A stretch of 64,000 nt of DNA from contig NZ_JADWYI010000001.1 of NCBI RefSeq assembly GCF_016904885.1, positions 7,993,224-8,057,223 on the forward strand. Direction: 5' to 3'. Below are positions 34,965 through 42,916 of the stretch, piece after piece. The notes beneath the pieces were generated by a model. That model saw only the letters and a list, made by a program, of their open reading frames with translations. It searched no databases and was not told the origin of the DNA. Positions within the stretch are counted from its first letter, which is position 1, and each line of letters begins with the position of its first letter. The position numbers and the translations under genes are program-made. The stretch comes from Archangium primigenium (GTDB taxonomy: Bacteria; Myxococcota; Myxococcia; Myxococcales; Myxococcaceae).

Positions 34965-35537
34965 GTGCCCCCTTCCAAGGAAGACCTGATCTCCATCGTC
35001 CAGAAACACTATGATTCGACCAACGCCTTCATGTTCACGACAGGGCTGACGCCTGAAGCGAAACGGCTCGACAGCGCATGGAAGAAGTGGATCCAGAACA
35101 GAGCCCCTTGGCACGCTTTCCGGTACGAACTGAGCAGAGCGCTCCCCTCCCATATCATCGGGGAAACCTACCCATCCATGGATGGTGGCCCCCGGTGCAT
35201 CGTCTACCAGCCAAGAGCGTCATGGACCGCCAGGTCCAATTGGGATGTGGTCGGCTGCGTGAGCCTGTTGGCGCCTGTCTACTTCGTGTACGGCGTGCAG
35301 TGGGACTACATTGACGGTGTCCGACAAAACTTCAGCGCGAATTTTGGACAGCCGCCACCCATCATGGCAGAGCCAGTCCAGGTCATGACCAAGAGCATCG
35401 AGAAAACGTTTGGTTTCGAGGTCATTCCTCCTGAATTGGCGAACACGCCCGTGGCCCTTTACGCTGGCTTGCTGGAACCACACGAGACGACCCTCTTCCA
35501 CACGCTCTTCACCAACGAGTCCCACAACATTCCGTAG
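34965..35537 (+). CDS. ~190-residue paralogous family, copy C
   Basis: A 190-residue soluble protein starting at a GTG, since no ATG fits the shared N terminus (KEDLISIVQKHYDSTNAF). It keeps the family features AWKKWIQNRAPWHAF, MDGGPRCIVYQP, WDVVGCVSLLAPVYFVYGV and TTLFHTLFTNESHNIP. It is closer to copy B than to copy A in the middle of the protein, which suggests that B and C arose by a tandem duplication. The region between B and C is A/T-rich and may hold a promoter. No neighbouring toxin is directly upstream, so it may be an orphan immunity or accessory gene. Confidence 0.74.
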   Translation: MPPSKEDLISIVQKHYDSTNAFMFTTGLTPEAKRLDSAWKKWIQNRAPWHAFRYELSRALPSHIIGETYPSMDGGPRCIVYQPRASWTARSNWDVVGCVSLLAPVYFVYGVQWDYIDGVRQNFSANFGQPPPIMAEPVQVMTKSIEKTFGFEVIPPELANTPVALYAGLLEPHETTLFHTLFTNESHNIP

Positions 35538-35539
35538 TG

Positions 35540-35917
35540 GCCAAGCGTCCCACCCACGAAACGCCGATTGGGCTGCTTGGTGCAAGAAGTCGTCTCCACT
35601 CTGGTGCCGGCGAGGTGCGCTGTCCTGTCCCTCCAGCCGTCCTGGCAACCCCGACATTCCTCGGACACCACCTCCACGCCGCGCCGTACCTGCACGGGCG
35701 GCAGCAACGCTCACGTGCTCTGCTTATGTCCGAATTGGCCGCCAGGCCGACGGCCCCCGGTCGGCTGACGCTTCGTCCCGGGCCCAGCCAAGGACGGCGG
35801 CCTCGAGGAATTGCTCGAATCCTGGCGCAGGCGTGCCTCCCATTCCGCCACCCGCGCCGTGAGTGCTTTCACCTGGGCCGTCACTCTGGATCGAGATTCC
35901 AAACACCCTCCTCCCAA
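35540..35917 (-). pseudogene. IS66-family transposase remnant
   Basis: On the minus strand a fragment reads KALTARVAEWEARLRQDSSN followed by SSRPPSLAGPGTKRQPTGGRRPGGQFGHK, which is the typical N-terminal region of IS66 TnpC (LEARLNQNSSNSSKPPS...GGQPGHK). A stop then occurs, and in shifted frames one can read the next domain, with EECRGCQDG and a Cys-rich zinc-binding-like pattern and RHQ near 35600. Neither end of an IS66 element is present, and its 3' part is lost at copy C. It is a dead remnant overlapping the end of the DUF2019 gene. Confidence 0.7.
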
Positions 35918-36255
35918 TTCCTCAACACCTGGGCGGCGATGAAGGGGATCATTCCCTCGCGCTTCGCCGCGTCTTCCAGGATTTTCTTCGCATCGTCCGT
36001 GCGGTAGCGCAGTAAGTAAGCAGCCGCCTTGACTCGAACATCCATACGTGGATGAACAAACAAGCCAGCAAGAGCGGCTCGCCCCGCGGCCCCGTGCGCA
36101 CGCAACTTGTCGAACGCGCTCAGGTACCGCTTCGCATGTCGATTTCCCTTCTTGGAGTCCCCATTCCAGATGCAGTCCGTCTGCGCGGCGACATTGACGG
36201 CGAACTCCTCGACAAGCCGGTCCAAGTTCACCTCAAGCAGAAGCAGGGGCGTCAC
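35881..36255 (-). CDS. DUF2019-like HEAT-repeat protein
   Basis: A 124-residue helical protein, with NLDRLVEEFAVNVAAQTD, then the central HAKRYLSAFDKLRAHGAAGRAAL and LFVHPRMDVRVKAAAYLLRYR, a pattern that matches DUF2019 proteins. Such proteins are often found beside toxin-like genes in proteobacteria and may be immunity proteins. The start is a GTG at 36255, where the shared N terminus begins. A truncated lipoprotein gene overlaps its start, so it may once have been the partner of a larger toxin gene now lost. Its last codons overlap the IS66 remnant. Confidence 0.72.
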   Translation of the reverse strand: MTPLLLLEVNLDRLVEEFAVNVAAQTDCIWNGDSKKGNRHAKRYLSAFDKLRAHGAAGRAALAGLFVHPRMDVRVKAAAYLLRYRTDDAKKILEDAAKREGMIPFIAAQVLRNWEEGVWNLDPE

Positions 36256-36355
36256 GGGGAAAAGAGGGATCGCGACGGACCACGCCCGTAGGTGACTGGG
36301 TGGTACACGCCGTCACCAGCAGCAACACCGTCAAAGACAGCGAGCCGACACGCAT
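36233..36355 (-). pseudogene. Truncated lipoprotein, possible toxin-gene remnant
   Basis: A 40-residue frame starting MRVGSLSLTVLLLVTACTTQ, a complete lipoprotein signal with lipobox VTAC, then only about 20 further residues before a stop at 36233. It overlaps the beginning of the DUF2019 gene. SitA-like toxins begin with just such a signal, so this could be the start of a toxin whose body was deleted, leaving its immunity gene behind. It could also be a real small lipoprotein. Confidence 0.4.
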
Positions 36356-36485
36356 GCCTCGCCCGATGAGTTCGCAACTCGAACCGCTCGAATGGGAAGA
36401 AGACAGCACCACACGCCTCCGGACAAACCGCTTGAACAGCAGGAGCCCGGCACCAGCGTACAGAACTATTCCCACCGTGGGTGCC

Positions 36486-37403
36486 TCAAAACGTCGAGTC
36501 CCACGGTTCCGAAGCCGAAGGGAACACCATCTGGGTGAGCGTGATGGAGCGTCCGTGCTCGTCCCACAGCTTCAGGGTCATCGCGCCATGCGCATCCGAC
36601 TGCCTGGCATCCACCTCCACCACGACAACACCCGTGTCGTGGGGCTCCAACGCCTTGGGCTGCCGCCATTGCAGGCCTCGCAGCTCCTCGCCGTGCTCGT
36701 TCACCAGGGAGGCCCCCTTCAACACCCAGGGCTCGGGGCCATGGTTGCGCAACCACAGTCTCGCCGCGATGCTCTTCATCGTGCGGTAGGTGTCCCCTCG
36801 GAAGAACGACAACTCCACCTCCGAGCTGGAGCGTGCCGCCACGGCGAGCGTCCGGATGGGCACACCACTGTTCCAGACTTCTCCGGACGACAACAGCAGA
36901 CTCAGTCCGCGCATCCCCTGGAGTTCCAGTCGCAGCCGCTCGTTCTCTTTCAGCAACTGGTGACTCCGCGCCCGCTCCTGTTCGCATTCCTGCCTCAAGG
37001 ACTCGGCGGAGCGCGAATCATGGAACACCTGGACCTGATGCGTGGCCCGTCCCTGCCTCGCGACCAGGATGAAGGACAAACGCCGCGCGACACCGCCCTC
37101 GAGGTCCAGGGTCAGCCGCAGCCTCTCGCCCGGCTGCATGTCCCGGGGCGGCATCAAGCTGAGCAGGTGGGGGCCCCGGACGACTTCCTCGAAATGCACC
37201 TCCCCCTGCAGGTCCACCACCGAGGCGGGCACGTCGAAGACGAAGGACGTCACGAGCCCCGGGCTGACACAGACCTCGTACGGAGCGGATGAGGCATCAC
37301 GGGCCAGTTCGATCCTCGGGTTGTCACAGGCCGCGTCCGTGCTCCGCGTGTCCACGGCCGACTGCCCCAGCAGCGCCAGGAGCACGAAAGAAGAGGTGAG
37401 CAT
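36486..37403 (-). CDS. DUF2381 family protein (TIGR02268, myxobacterial paralogous family)
   Basis: A 305-residue exported protein. ATG 37403 starts the signal MLTSSFVLLALLGQSAVDTR and has GAGG about ten bases upstream; a GTG at 37412 lies too close to that site. The mature part has ACDNPRIELA, then VCVSPGLVTSFVFDVPASV, a short coiled coil (SLRQECEQERARSHQLLKEN) and a beta-rich C terminus with GDTYRTMKSIAARLWL. This matches TIGR02268/DUF2381, a large Myxococcus xanthus family of unknown function that often sits beside Ser/Thr kinase genes, as here. It starts 12 bases after the kinase stop, so the two are cotranscribed and may act as a sensor or substrate pair. Confidence 0.85.
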   Translation of the reverse strand: MLTSSFVLLALLGQSAVDTRSTDAACDNPRIELARDASSAPYEVCVSPGLVTSFVFDVPASVVDLQGEVHFEEVVRGPHLLSLMPPRDMQPGERLRLTLDLEGGVARRLSFILVARQGRATHQVQVFHDSRSAESLRQECEQERARSHQLLKENERLRLELQGMRGLSLLLSSGEVWNSGVPIRTLAVAARSSSEVELSFFRGDTYRTMKSIAARLWLRNHGPEPWVLKGASLVNEHGEELRGLQWRQPKALEPHDTGVVVVEVDARQSDAHGAMTLKLWDEHGRSITLTQMVFPSASEPWDSTF

Positions 37404-37415
37404 GTCGGCCACACC

Positions 37416-39092
37416 TCAAGGCGACTTGAAGCGCGACACGACCCGGACCCACGGCGTGTTGATGACGAGCGCCCGGCGCGGCGTGCTCCCCTTTTGCATC
37501 AAGAGCCCCACGGGGCCTTCATCCGACACGATGTCCAGGCAGATGGGCAGAACCTCCCCGGTCTCCAGGTGCACCCGGGTGATGCGGGCGTAGACCCGAT
37601 CCTTCCCGAACAGGAGTCTCCCCGTGATGACGGAATCGTTCTTCAGCTTGACCCACTGACCTCCCGTCTGGAACGCGATGGGGCCCTCCTCCACGGCGAA
37701 GGGCTCGCGGGAAGCGGGGTCCGTATCCTTGAGGTAGGCGGGCCAGCCCATGCCCACGGCCAGACCCAGGCGATCCAGGGTGGCCTCCGAGCCGGCGGGG
37801 CACTCCTCGGGGGGCAGGTGCTTGCGCAGCGGCGAGCCCGCGCAGCCCGGTCCCACACAGGCCACGCCCGCCAACACCGCGGCCCGGGCCACGGAACGGC
37901 TCTTCTTGGAGGTCATCATCTCGGTGTCCTTTCCAGACGCCGCCACGGCGGCGGGCGCGGGAGGAGTCGACGTCCGAGGTATCGCGCCGGGGGCAACTTC
38001 TCCCGTCATCCGCCCGGGAGCCACTTCCTGGCGGGACATGGCCTGACGCGGCGGGTGAGGCCCAGGCGACGTGGGACGTGGGTTGCCCGGCAGCAGCGCC
38101 ACCCCCAGCCCGAGCAGCAGGGCCCCGGATCGCGGCACCCGCCGCCGTCGCGGGCGGGCGTCCGGCCCCCCCTCCGGCACCGCCGGGGGACTGGGGGGAA
38201 AGAGCGGCTCGCGCCAGGAGCGATCGGCCCGGCTGAACGCCTCGGTCAGGGCGTGGGCGAGCGCCCGGGCGTCCGGGAAGCGCGCCTCGGGCTGCTTCGC
38301 CAGGAGGCGCAGGCACACCTCGCTCAGCACGGGCGGCACCCGGAGGTTGAGCAGGTGTGGGGCGTCCGGCTCCCGGAAGAGGATGGCCTGGGTGAGCGGG
38401 CCCTCGCGGTCGCCGAAGGGCAATTCGCGCGTGAGCAGGCCGTAGAGCGTCACCCCCAGGGCCCACAGGTCCTCGCGGGGACTCATCGGCAGGGGCTCGC
38501 CGGTCCACTCCCGCGCGAGGCGAAGCGCCTCGGGGCTGCGGTACTCCGGCGTGCCCGGCGGCAGCCGGGGCGTCATCCGGGGCGCGTCCGGCAGCCAGGC
38601 CGCCCCGAAGTCCACCAGCACCGGCTGCCCATCCCCCTCGCGCATGAGGATGTTGGCCTCCTTCACGTCCCGGTGCACCACCCCCGCGTCATGCACCCGC
38701 GCCAGCGTCAGCGTGAAGGGCAAGAGGAAGCGGTGCACCAGCTCCAGCGCCGAGGGGTTCTCCTCCGCCGCCCACACCTCCAGGGGCCGGCCCTCCACGA
38801 ACTCCAGGGCCAGCACGTGGAAGCGCGGCGCCTCGTCCGGCCACTGCGCCCAGCCCCGGAAGCCCACCACGTTCGGGTGGTGCAGGCGCCGCAGCGCCTC
38901 CAGCTCCCGCTCGTTGCGCGGCGTCATCGGCAACAGCTTGAGGGCGAACAGCCGTCCGTCCCGCCTCGCGCGGAACACGAAGCCCATGCCGCCCAGCGCC
39001 AGGGGCCCCTCGATGACGAAGCCCGCCACCCGGGCGCCCGGCTCCAACGGGAGCGCGCTCCGGCGCCCCTGACCACCCATCTCGTCCCGCAT
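37416..39092 (-). CDS. Ser/Thr protein kinase with C-terminal envelope domain
   Basis: A 558-residue Hanks-type kinase. The kinase domain (about residues 20-290) shows the Gly loop PLALGGMGFVFRAR, Lys in FALKLLPM, the catalytic loop VVHRDVKEANILM, VDFGAAW and GTPEYRSPEAL, with ALGVTLYGLLTRELPFG. A Pro-rich linker and a short hydrophobic stretch (SGALLLGLGVALLPG) follow. The C-terminal ~160 residues then start with a segment that looks like a second signal/lipobox (SVARAAVLAGVACVGPGCAG), yet no stop codon separates it. The domain after it may be exported only if a separate internal start is used. It is followed by the DUF2381 gene. ATG 39092 was chosen over a GTG two codons earlier. Confidence 0.87.
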   Translation of the reverse strand: MRDEMGGQGRRSALPLEPGARVAGFVIEGPLALGGMGFVFRARRDGRLFALKLLPMTPRNERELEALRRLHHPNVVGFRGWAQWPDEAPRFHVLALEFVEGRPLEVWAAEENPSALELVHRFLLPFTLTLARVHDAGVVHRDVKEANILMREGDGQPVLVDFGAAWLPDAPRMTPRLPPGTPEYRSPEALRLAREWTGEPLPMSPREDLWALGVTLYGLLTRELPFGDREGPLTQAILFREPDAPHLLNLRVPPVLSEVCLRLLAKQPEARFPDARALAHALTEAFSRADRSWREPLFPPSPPAVPEGGPDARPRRRRVPRSGALLLGLGVALLPGNPRPTSPGPHPPRQAMSRQEVAPGRMTGEVAPGAIPRTSTPPAPAAVAASGKDTEMMTSKKSRSVARAAVLAGVACVGPGCAGSPLRKHLPPEECPAGSEATLDRLGLAVGMGWPAYLKDTDPASREPFAVEEGPIAFQTGGQWVKLKNDSVITGRLLFGKDRVYARITRVHLETGEVLPICLDIVSDEGPVGLLMQKGSTPRRALVINTPWVRVVSRFKSP

Positions 39093-39176
39093 CCACACCG
39101 CCTCGTGAGGCGGTGCAGGCTACCCGGTGCGTGAGGGACTGCCCCGGACGTGGCGGGTCGGGTGCGCGGGAGGGGA

Positions 39177-40448
39177 TCAGGCCGCGACGGCGTGGTCCAG
39201 CGAGCGCCACGTCCCCAACGCCCAGTCCTGCTCCTCGGCATCCTCGAAGCTGACGACACACAGCGCCCGGTGCCCGCCGGACTCGCACAGCGCCGTGAGC
39301 CGGTACTCCCCCGGCGCCCCCTGCAGGGTGGCGCGGCCCTGGACCCGCTCGCCCCGGTGCTGGAACTCGTAGGGCAGGTCCTGCTCGGGTCCCGGCGCGA
39401 TGCCCTCCGCGTCATCGAGCGGCAGCACCCGCACGCTGCGGCGATGGTCCCGCGCCACCCAACTGCCGTCCGCCAGCCGCTGCTCGGCCAGGGAGCCGGG
39501 AATCTGGATCTCCCAGCCCTCGGGCAGGGTCACCTGCACCACCCCGCGCCGGTAGCCCAGCAGGGGCCCGGTCGGCGCCTCCGCCGCGCGGCGGGAGACC
39601 TCCTCGGCCAGCGTGCCGCCCACGCCCAGATAGCCGAGCACCTGCTGCCACTCGCGCCAGGGGTAGGCCAGCGAGGGGTCTCCCCGCCAGGCCTGCTCGA
39701 GCATCCGCGCCACTTCCCGCAGGCGCTGCCGCTCCTCCTCGAGCAGGGGCGGACGCCACACCACGTCCGTCCAGATGCGGCTGAGCGCCCAGCCGAGCCG
39801 GGCCGCGGGGCCCATGTCCTCCGTGCCCTCCACCTCCCACCAGGGGAACACGTCCCGGCCGGTCATCGGGTCGTCCTTCACGGCGCGCAGCCACGCCTCG
39901 TCCCGGGGGCCCAGCGGGGTCAGGACGGCGCCGGGATGCGCGAACCCGCGGCCGGCGCGCAGCGACAGCGAGGCGCCCGAGTGGCCCTGCTGGCGGTACT
40001 CCAGGACGCGGGCGGCCATGTCCCGGAGCCAGGTGAGCATGCGCGGCGCGATGCCGCTCGCGTCCCCGGTGTGGAAGTAGCCCGTGGGGTCGCCCACGCC
40101 CGCCGTGGTGATGGCCGGATCCGCCCAGTCCACCCCGAGCGCCTCCCCGAGCGCGTGCAACAAGTCACACAGGTAGCGGTGGTAGCCCGGCCCCACCATG
40201 GAGGTGTTGGCCGAGACCACCACCCGGCCCTGCCCCGCCGCCACGATGGCCACGTCGTCCGCCGCGGGGTGCAGCCGCACCAGGAGGATGGGGCCCTGGT
40301 GGCCCTCGATCACCCGGCTGCTCTCCAGGAAGCCATCCGCCTCCTCGTGCAGCCAGCCCGCCACGCGGCGCAGCCAGGCGTGGGGGGCCTCCGGCCCCGA
40401 CGCGTCGTCCTGTCCGTACCAGCCGGCCAGCAGCACCTTCACAGCCAT
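39177..40448 (-). CDS. Hypothetical protein, 423 residues
   Basis: A soluble protein of 423 residues that I do not recognise. It has no signal peptide and no membrane helix. Notable segments are GPILLVRLHPAADDVAIVAA, RVVVSANTSMVGPGYHRYLCDLLHALGE, HTGDASGIAPRMLTWLRDMA, an acidic/aromatic middle region (DVFPWWEVEGTED) and a final domain from GVVQVTLPEGWEIQIPGSLAEQ that is beta-rich. The ATG at 40448 is taken over the GTG before it. It lies between the Ser/Thr kinase and a DUF2378 gene, all on the same strand but with gaps of 84 and 95 bases, so operon membership is uncertain. Codon use is like the core genome. Confidence 0.6.
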   Translation of the reverse strand: MAVKVLLAGWYGQDDASGPEAPHAWLRRVAGWLHEEADGFLESSRVIEGHQGPILLVRLHPAADDVAIVAAGQGRVVVSANTSMVGPGYHRYLCDLLHALGEALGVDWADPAITTAGVGDPTGYFHTGDASGIAPRMLTWLRDMAARVLEYRQQGHSGASLSLRAGRGFAHPGAVLTPLGPRDEAWLRAVKDDPMTGRDVFPWWEVEGTEDMGPAARLGWALSRIWTDVVWRPPLLEEERQRLREVARMLEQAWRGDPSLAYPWREWQQVLGYLGVGGTLAEEVSRRAAEAPTGPLLGYRRGVVQVTLPEGWEIQIPGSLAEQRLADGSWVARDHRRSVRVLPLDDAEGIAPGPEQDLPYEFQHRGERVQGRATLQGAPGEYRLTALCESGGHRALCVVSFEDAEEQDWALGTWRSLDHAVAA

Positions 40449-40543
40449 CACGAGTTCCCCTTCGCTGTCACGTGGAGCGCCATTCCCTCTCCAACCGGTA
40501 CGGCCCGCGGATTATGTCGCGGCCCGGGGGCTGTTCTCGCGCG

Positions 40544-41194
40544 TCACGACCAGCGCACGTCGTAGTCCACGTCGAGCAGGGTGCGCCGGAAGCCCTGGAC
40601 CTGGATCCGCCGGGCCGAGGACTGCTCCAGGGCCGCGGTGATGAGGCCTTCGTTGTAGTGCAGGGGCAGGAAGTCCCGCCGGGCCAGCATGCGGGCGTGG
40701 TGCTCGCCTACCCGCTCGACCGAACGCTCGCCATAGCTCAGCGAGACCCGGCAGCCACTCGGCACGGCCGCCAGCAGCCGGAAGGGGTCCGTCCCCGCCA
40801 GCGCCAGCATCGTCTTGCCCACGGTGGAGCACAGGAAGTCGTTCGTCCCCCGGCGTCCCAGTTCGTGCATGACGTACGCCACGCCGCCCATGGTGGGCCC
40901 CAGCGTCTCCGAGGCCAGGAAGACGGCCCGGATGAAGCCCGTCACCGGGTAGCTCAGGAAGTCCACGAACTTGCGCTCGCCCACGACCCGAAAGCACATC
41001 GTCCAGAGTTCATCCCCCCCGAGGACCCGCGCGGCATCCAGCACCCCGTTGAAGAACATGCCGCGGCAGGTGTCCGTGGGGCTGATCAGCGACAGCAGCT
41101 TCTCCAGACCAGGAGAAGGAGGCTCGGCGGGGGGCGGCTCATGCACGATAGGGAGACTCCTGGACACGGGAGGTCCGGGACGGACAGTCACCAT
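40544..41194 (-). CDS. DUF2378 family protein (TIGR02265, myxobacterial paralogous family)
   Basis: A 216-residue soluble protein that matches TIGR02265/DUF2378, another multicopy Myxococcus xanthus family. It has the start TDTCRGMFFNGVLDAARVLGG, then KFVDFLSYPVTGFIRAVFLA, the GGVAYVMHELGRRG helix, DFLCSTVGKTMLALAGTDPFRLL and the end LDVDYDVRWS. Function is unknown; family members appear in motility and regulatory contexts. The ~35-residue Pro-rich start is not part of the family core, so the true start could be internal. It is convergent with none of its neighbours and stands apart from the acyl-CoA ligase gene by 46 bases. Confidence 0.83.
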   Translation of the reverse strand: MVTVRPGPPVSRSLPIVHEPPPAEPPSPGLEKLLSLISPTDTCRGMFFNGVLDAARVLGGDELWTMCFRVVGERKFVDFLSYPVTGFIRAVFLASETLGPTMGGVAYVMHELGRRGTNDFLCSTVGKTMLALAGTDPFRLLAAVPSGCRVSLSYGERSVERVGEHHARMLARRDFLPLHYNEGLITAALEQSSARRIQVQGFRRTLLDVDYDVRWS

Positions 41195-41240
41195 TAGAGC
41201 GTAAACCCGCGCGGGCTGGCGGGTGATTCGCGCCCCCCCG

Positions 41241-42881
41241 TCACGCCGTGGGGATGGCGGCGGCGTCCTGCAGACCCAACTCCACCACCGCCTGCTCCCT
41301 CATCCGGAATTTCTGGATTTTTCCGGTGACGGTCATGGGGAACGCGTCGACGAGCTTCCAGTGGCGGGGAATCTTGAAGGTGGAGATGCGGCCGGTGCAG
41401 AAGCGGGTGAGCTCCTCGGGAGAGGTGGAGGCGCCGGGCTTGAGCTTGACCCAGGCCATGACCTCCTCGCCGTACTTCGCGCTGGGCACGCCGATGACCT
41501 GGGCCTCGCTGATGGCGGGATGGGTGTGGAGGAACTCCTCGATCTCGCGCGGGTAGATGTTCTCGCCGCCGCGGATGATCATGTCCTTGATGCGGCCGAC
41601 GATCTTCACGTAGCCGTCCTCGTCCAGGGTGGCCAGGTCGCCGGTGTGCATCCAGCCCGCCGCGTCGAGCGCCTGACGGGTGGCCTCGGGGTTGTTCCAG
41701 TAGCCGAGCATCACGCTGTAGCCGCGCGTGCACAGCTCGCCCGGCGTGCCCCGGGGCACCACCGCGCCGCTCGCCGGATCGATGATCTTCACCTCCACAT
41801 GCGGGTGCACCCGGCCCACCGTGGACACGCGCTTGTCCAGCGGATCGTCCAGGGCGCTCTGCGTGGACACGGGCGAGGTCTCCGTCATGCCGTAGCAGAT
41901 GGTGACCTCGCGCATGTTCAAGCGCGACTGCACCTGCTTCATGACCTCGATGGGACAGGGCGAGCCGGCCATGATGCCGGTGCGCAGCGAGGAGAAGTCG
42001 AACTCGCCCAGGCGGGGGTGCTCCAGCTCCGCGATGAACATGGTGGGCACGCCATAGAGCGCCGTGCAGCGCTCCTCGGTGACGGCCTTCATCACCGCGA
42101 GCGGCTCGAACGCCTCCCCCGGAATCACCAACGTGGCGCCGTGGGACGAGCAGGCCAGGTTGCCCATGACCATGCCGAAGCAGTGGTAGAAGGGCACGGG
42201 CACACACACGCGATCCTCGGGGCGCAGCCGCAGCGCCTCGCCCACGAAGAAGCCATTGTTGAGCACGTTGTGATGGCTGAGGGTGGCGCCCTTGGGAAAG
42301 CCCGTGGTGCCCGACGTGTATTGGATGTTGATGGGCTCGTCGAACTGCAGCGAGTCCTCGCGCTCGGCGAGCGTGGCGGCGCTGACGCGCTCGGCGCCCG
42401 CGCACAGCGTGGCCCAGTCCTCCTCGAACACCAGGGCCGTGCGCAGCTCCGGGCAGTTGGGGCGCACCTGGGCGAGCATCTGCGTGTAGTTGGACTGGCG
42501 AAAGCCGCGCGACAGCAGCAGGACCCGGGCGCCGGACTGGTTGAGCGCGTACTCCAGCTCCGCCGTCTTGTACGCCGGGTTGAGGTTCACGAGGATCGCG
42601 CCCACGCGTGCCACGGCGTACTGGGTGACGACCCACTCGAAGCGGTTGGGGGACCAGAGCCCCACCCGGTCGCCCTTGTCCACCCCCAGGGCCAAGAGGC
42701 CCCGCGCCACCACCGAGGTCTGCTCCCAGAACTCCCGCCACGTGGCGCGATAGCCCTGGGACACCACGACGAGCGCCTCGCGCTCCCCCCACGTCTCGAC
42801 GGTGCGGCGCAGGTTCTGGCCAATCGTCTCGCCGAGCAGGGAGGTCGTCCCGGTGCCATGGACATAGGAAGGAGAGGGCAT
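41241..42881 (-). CDS. AMP-binding acyl-CoA ligase
   Basis: A 546-residue ANL-superfamily adenylate-forming enzyme. It carries the phosphate-binding loop [18 protein letters not shown], the A4/A5 region [19 protein letters not shown], the [17 protein letters not shown] and [20 protein letters not shown] segments with the hinge Asp/Arg, and the C-terminal catalytic Lys in [12 protein letters not shown]. It activates a fatty acid or aryl acid to its CoA thioester. Among myxobacteria such genes serve beta-oxidation, used heavily in predation and lipid turnover. Start ATG 42881 gives the usual N terminus; a TTG upstream would give 13 odd residues. It follows the R3H ATPase gene on the same strand. 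Confidence 0.9.
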   Translation of the reverse strand: MPSPSYVHGTGTTSLLGETIGQNLRRTVETWGEREALVVVSQGYRATWREFWEQTSVVARGLLALGVDKGDRVGLWSPNRFEWVVTQYAVARVGAILVNLNPAYKTAELEYALNQSGARVLLLSRGFRQSNYTQMLAQVRPNCPELRTALVFEEDWATLCAGAERVSAATLAEREDSLQFDEPINIQYTSGTTGFPKGATLSHHNVLNNGFFVGEALRLRPEDRVCVPVPFYHCFGMVMGNLACSSHGATLVIPGEAFEPLAVMKAVTEERCTALYGVPTMFIAELEHPRLGEFDFSSLRTGIMAGSPCPIEVMKQVQSRLNMREVTICYGMTETSPVSTQSALDDPLDKRVSTVGRVHPHVEVKIIDPASGAVVPRGTPGELCTRGYSVMLGYWNNPEATRQALDAAGWMHTGDLATLDEDGYVKIVGRIKDMIIRGGENIYPREIEEFLHTHPAISEAQVIGVPSAKYGEEVMAWVKLKPGASTSPEELTRFCTGRISTFKIPRHWKLVDAFPMTVTGKIQKFRMREQAVVELGLQDAAAIPTA

Positions 42882-42916
42882 GACCCGGGATGATGGTCGC
42901 GGGGCGAGGGGCCGCG

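Noticed and set aside
37416-37914. A separate lipoprotein gene inside the kinase gene
   Set aside because: No stop separates it from the kinase, so one gene is annotated; the possibility is kept as a finding.
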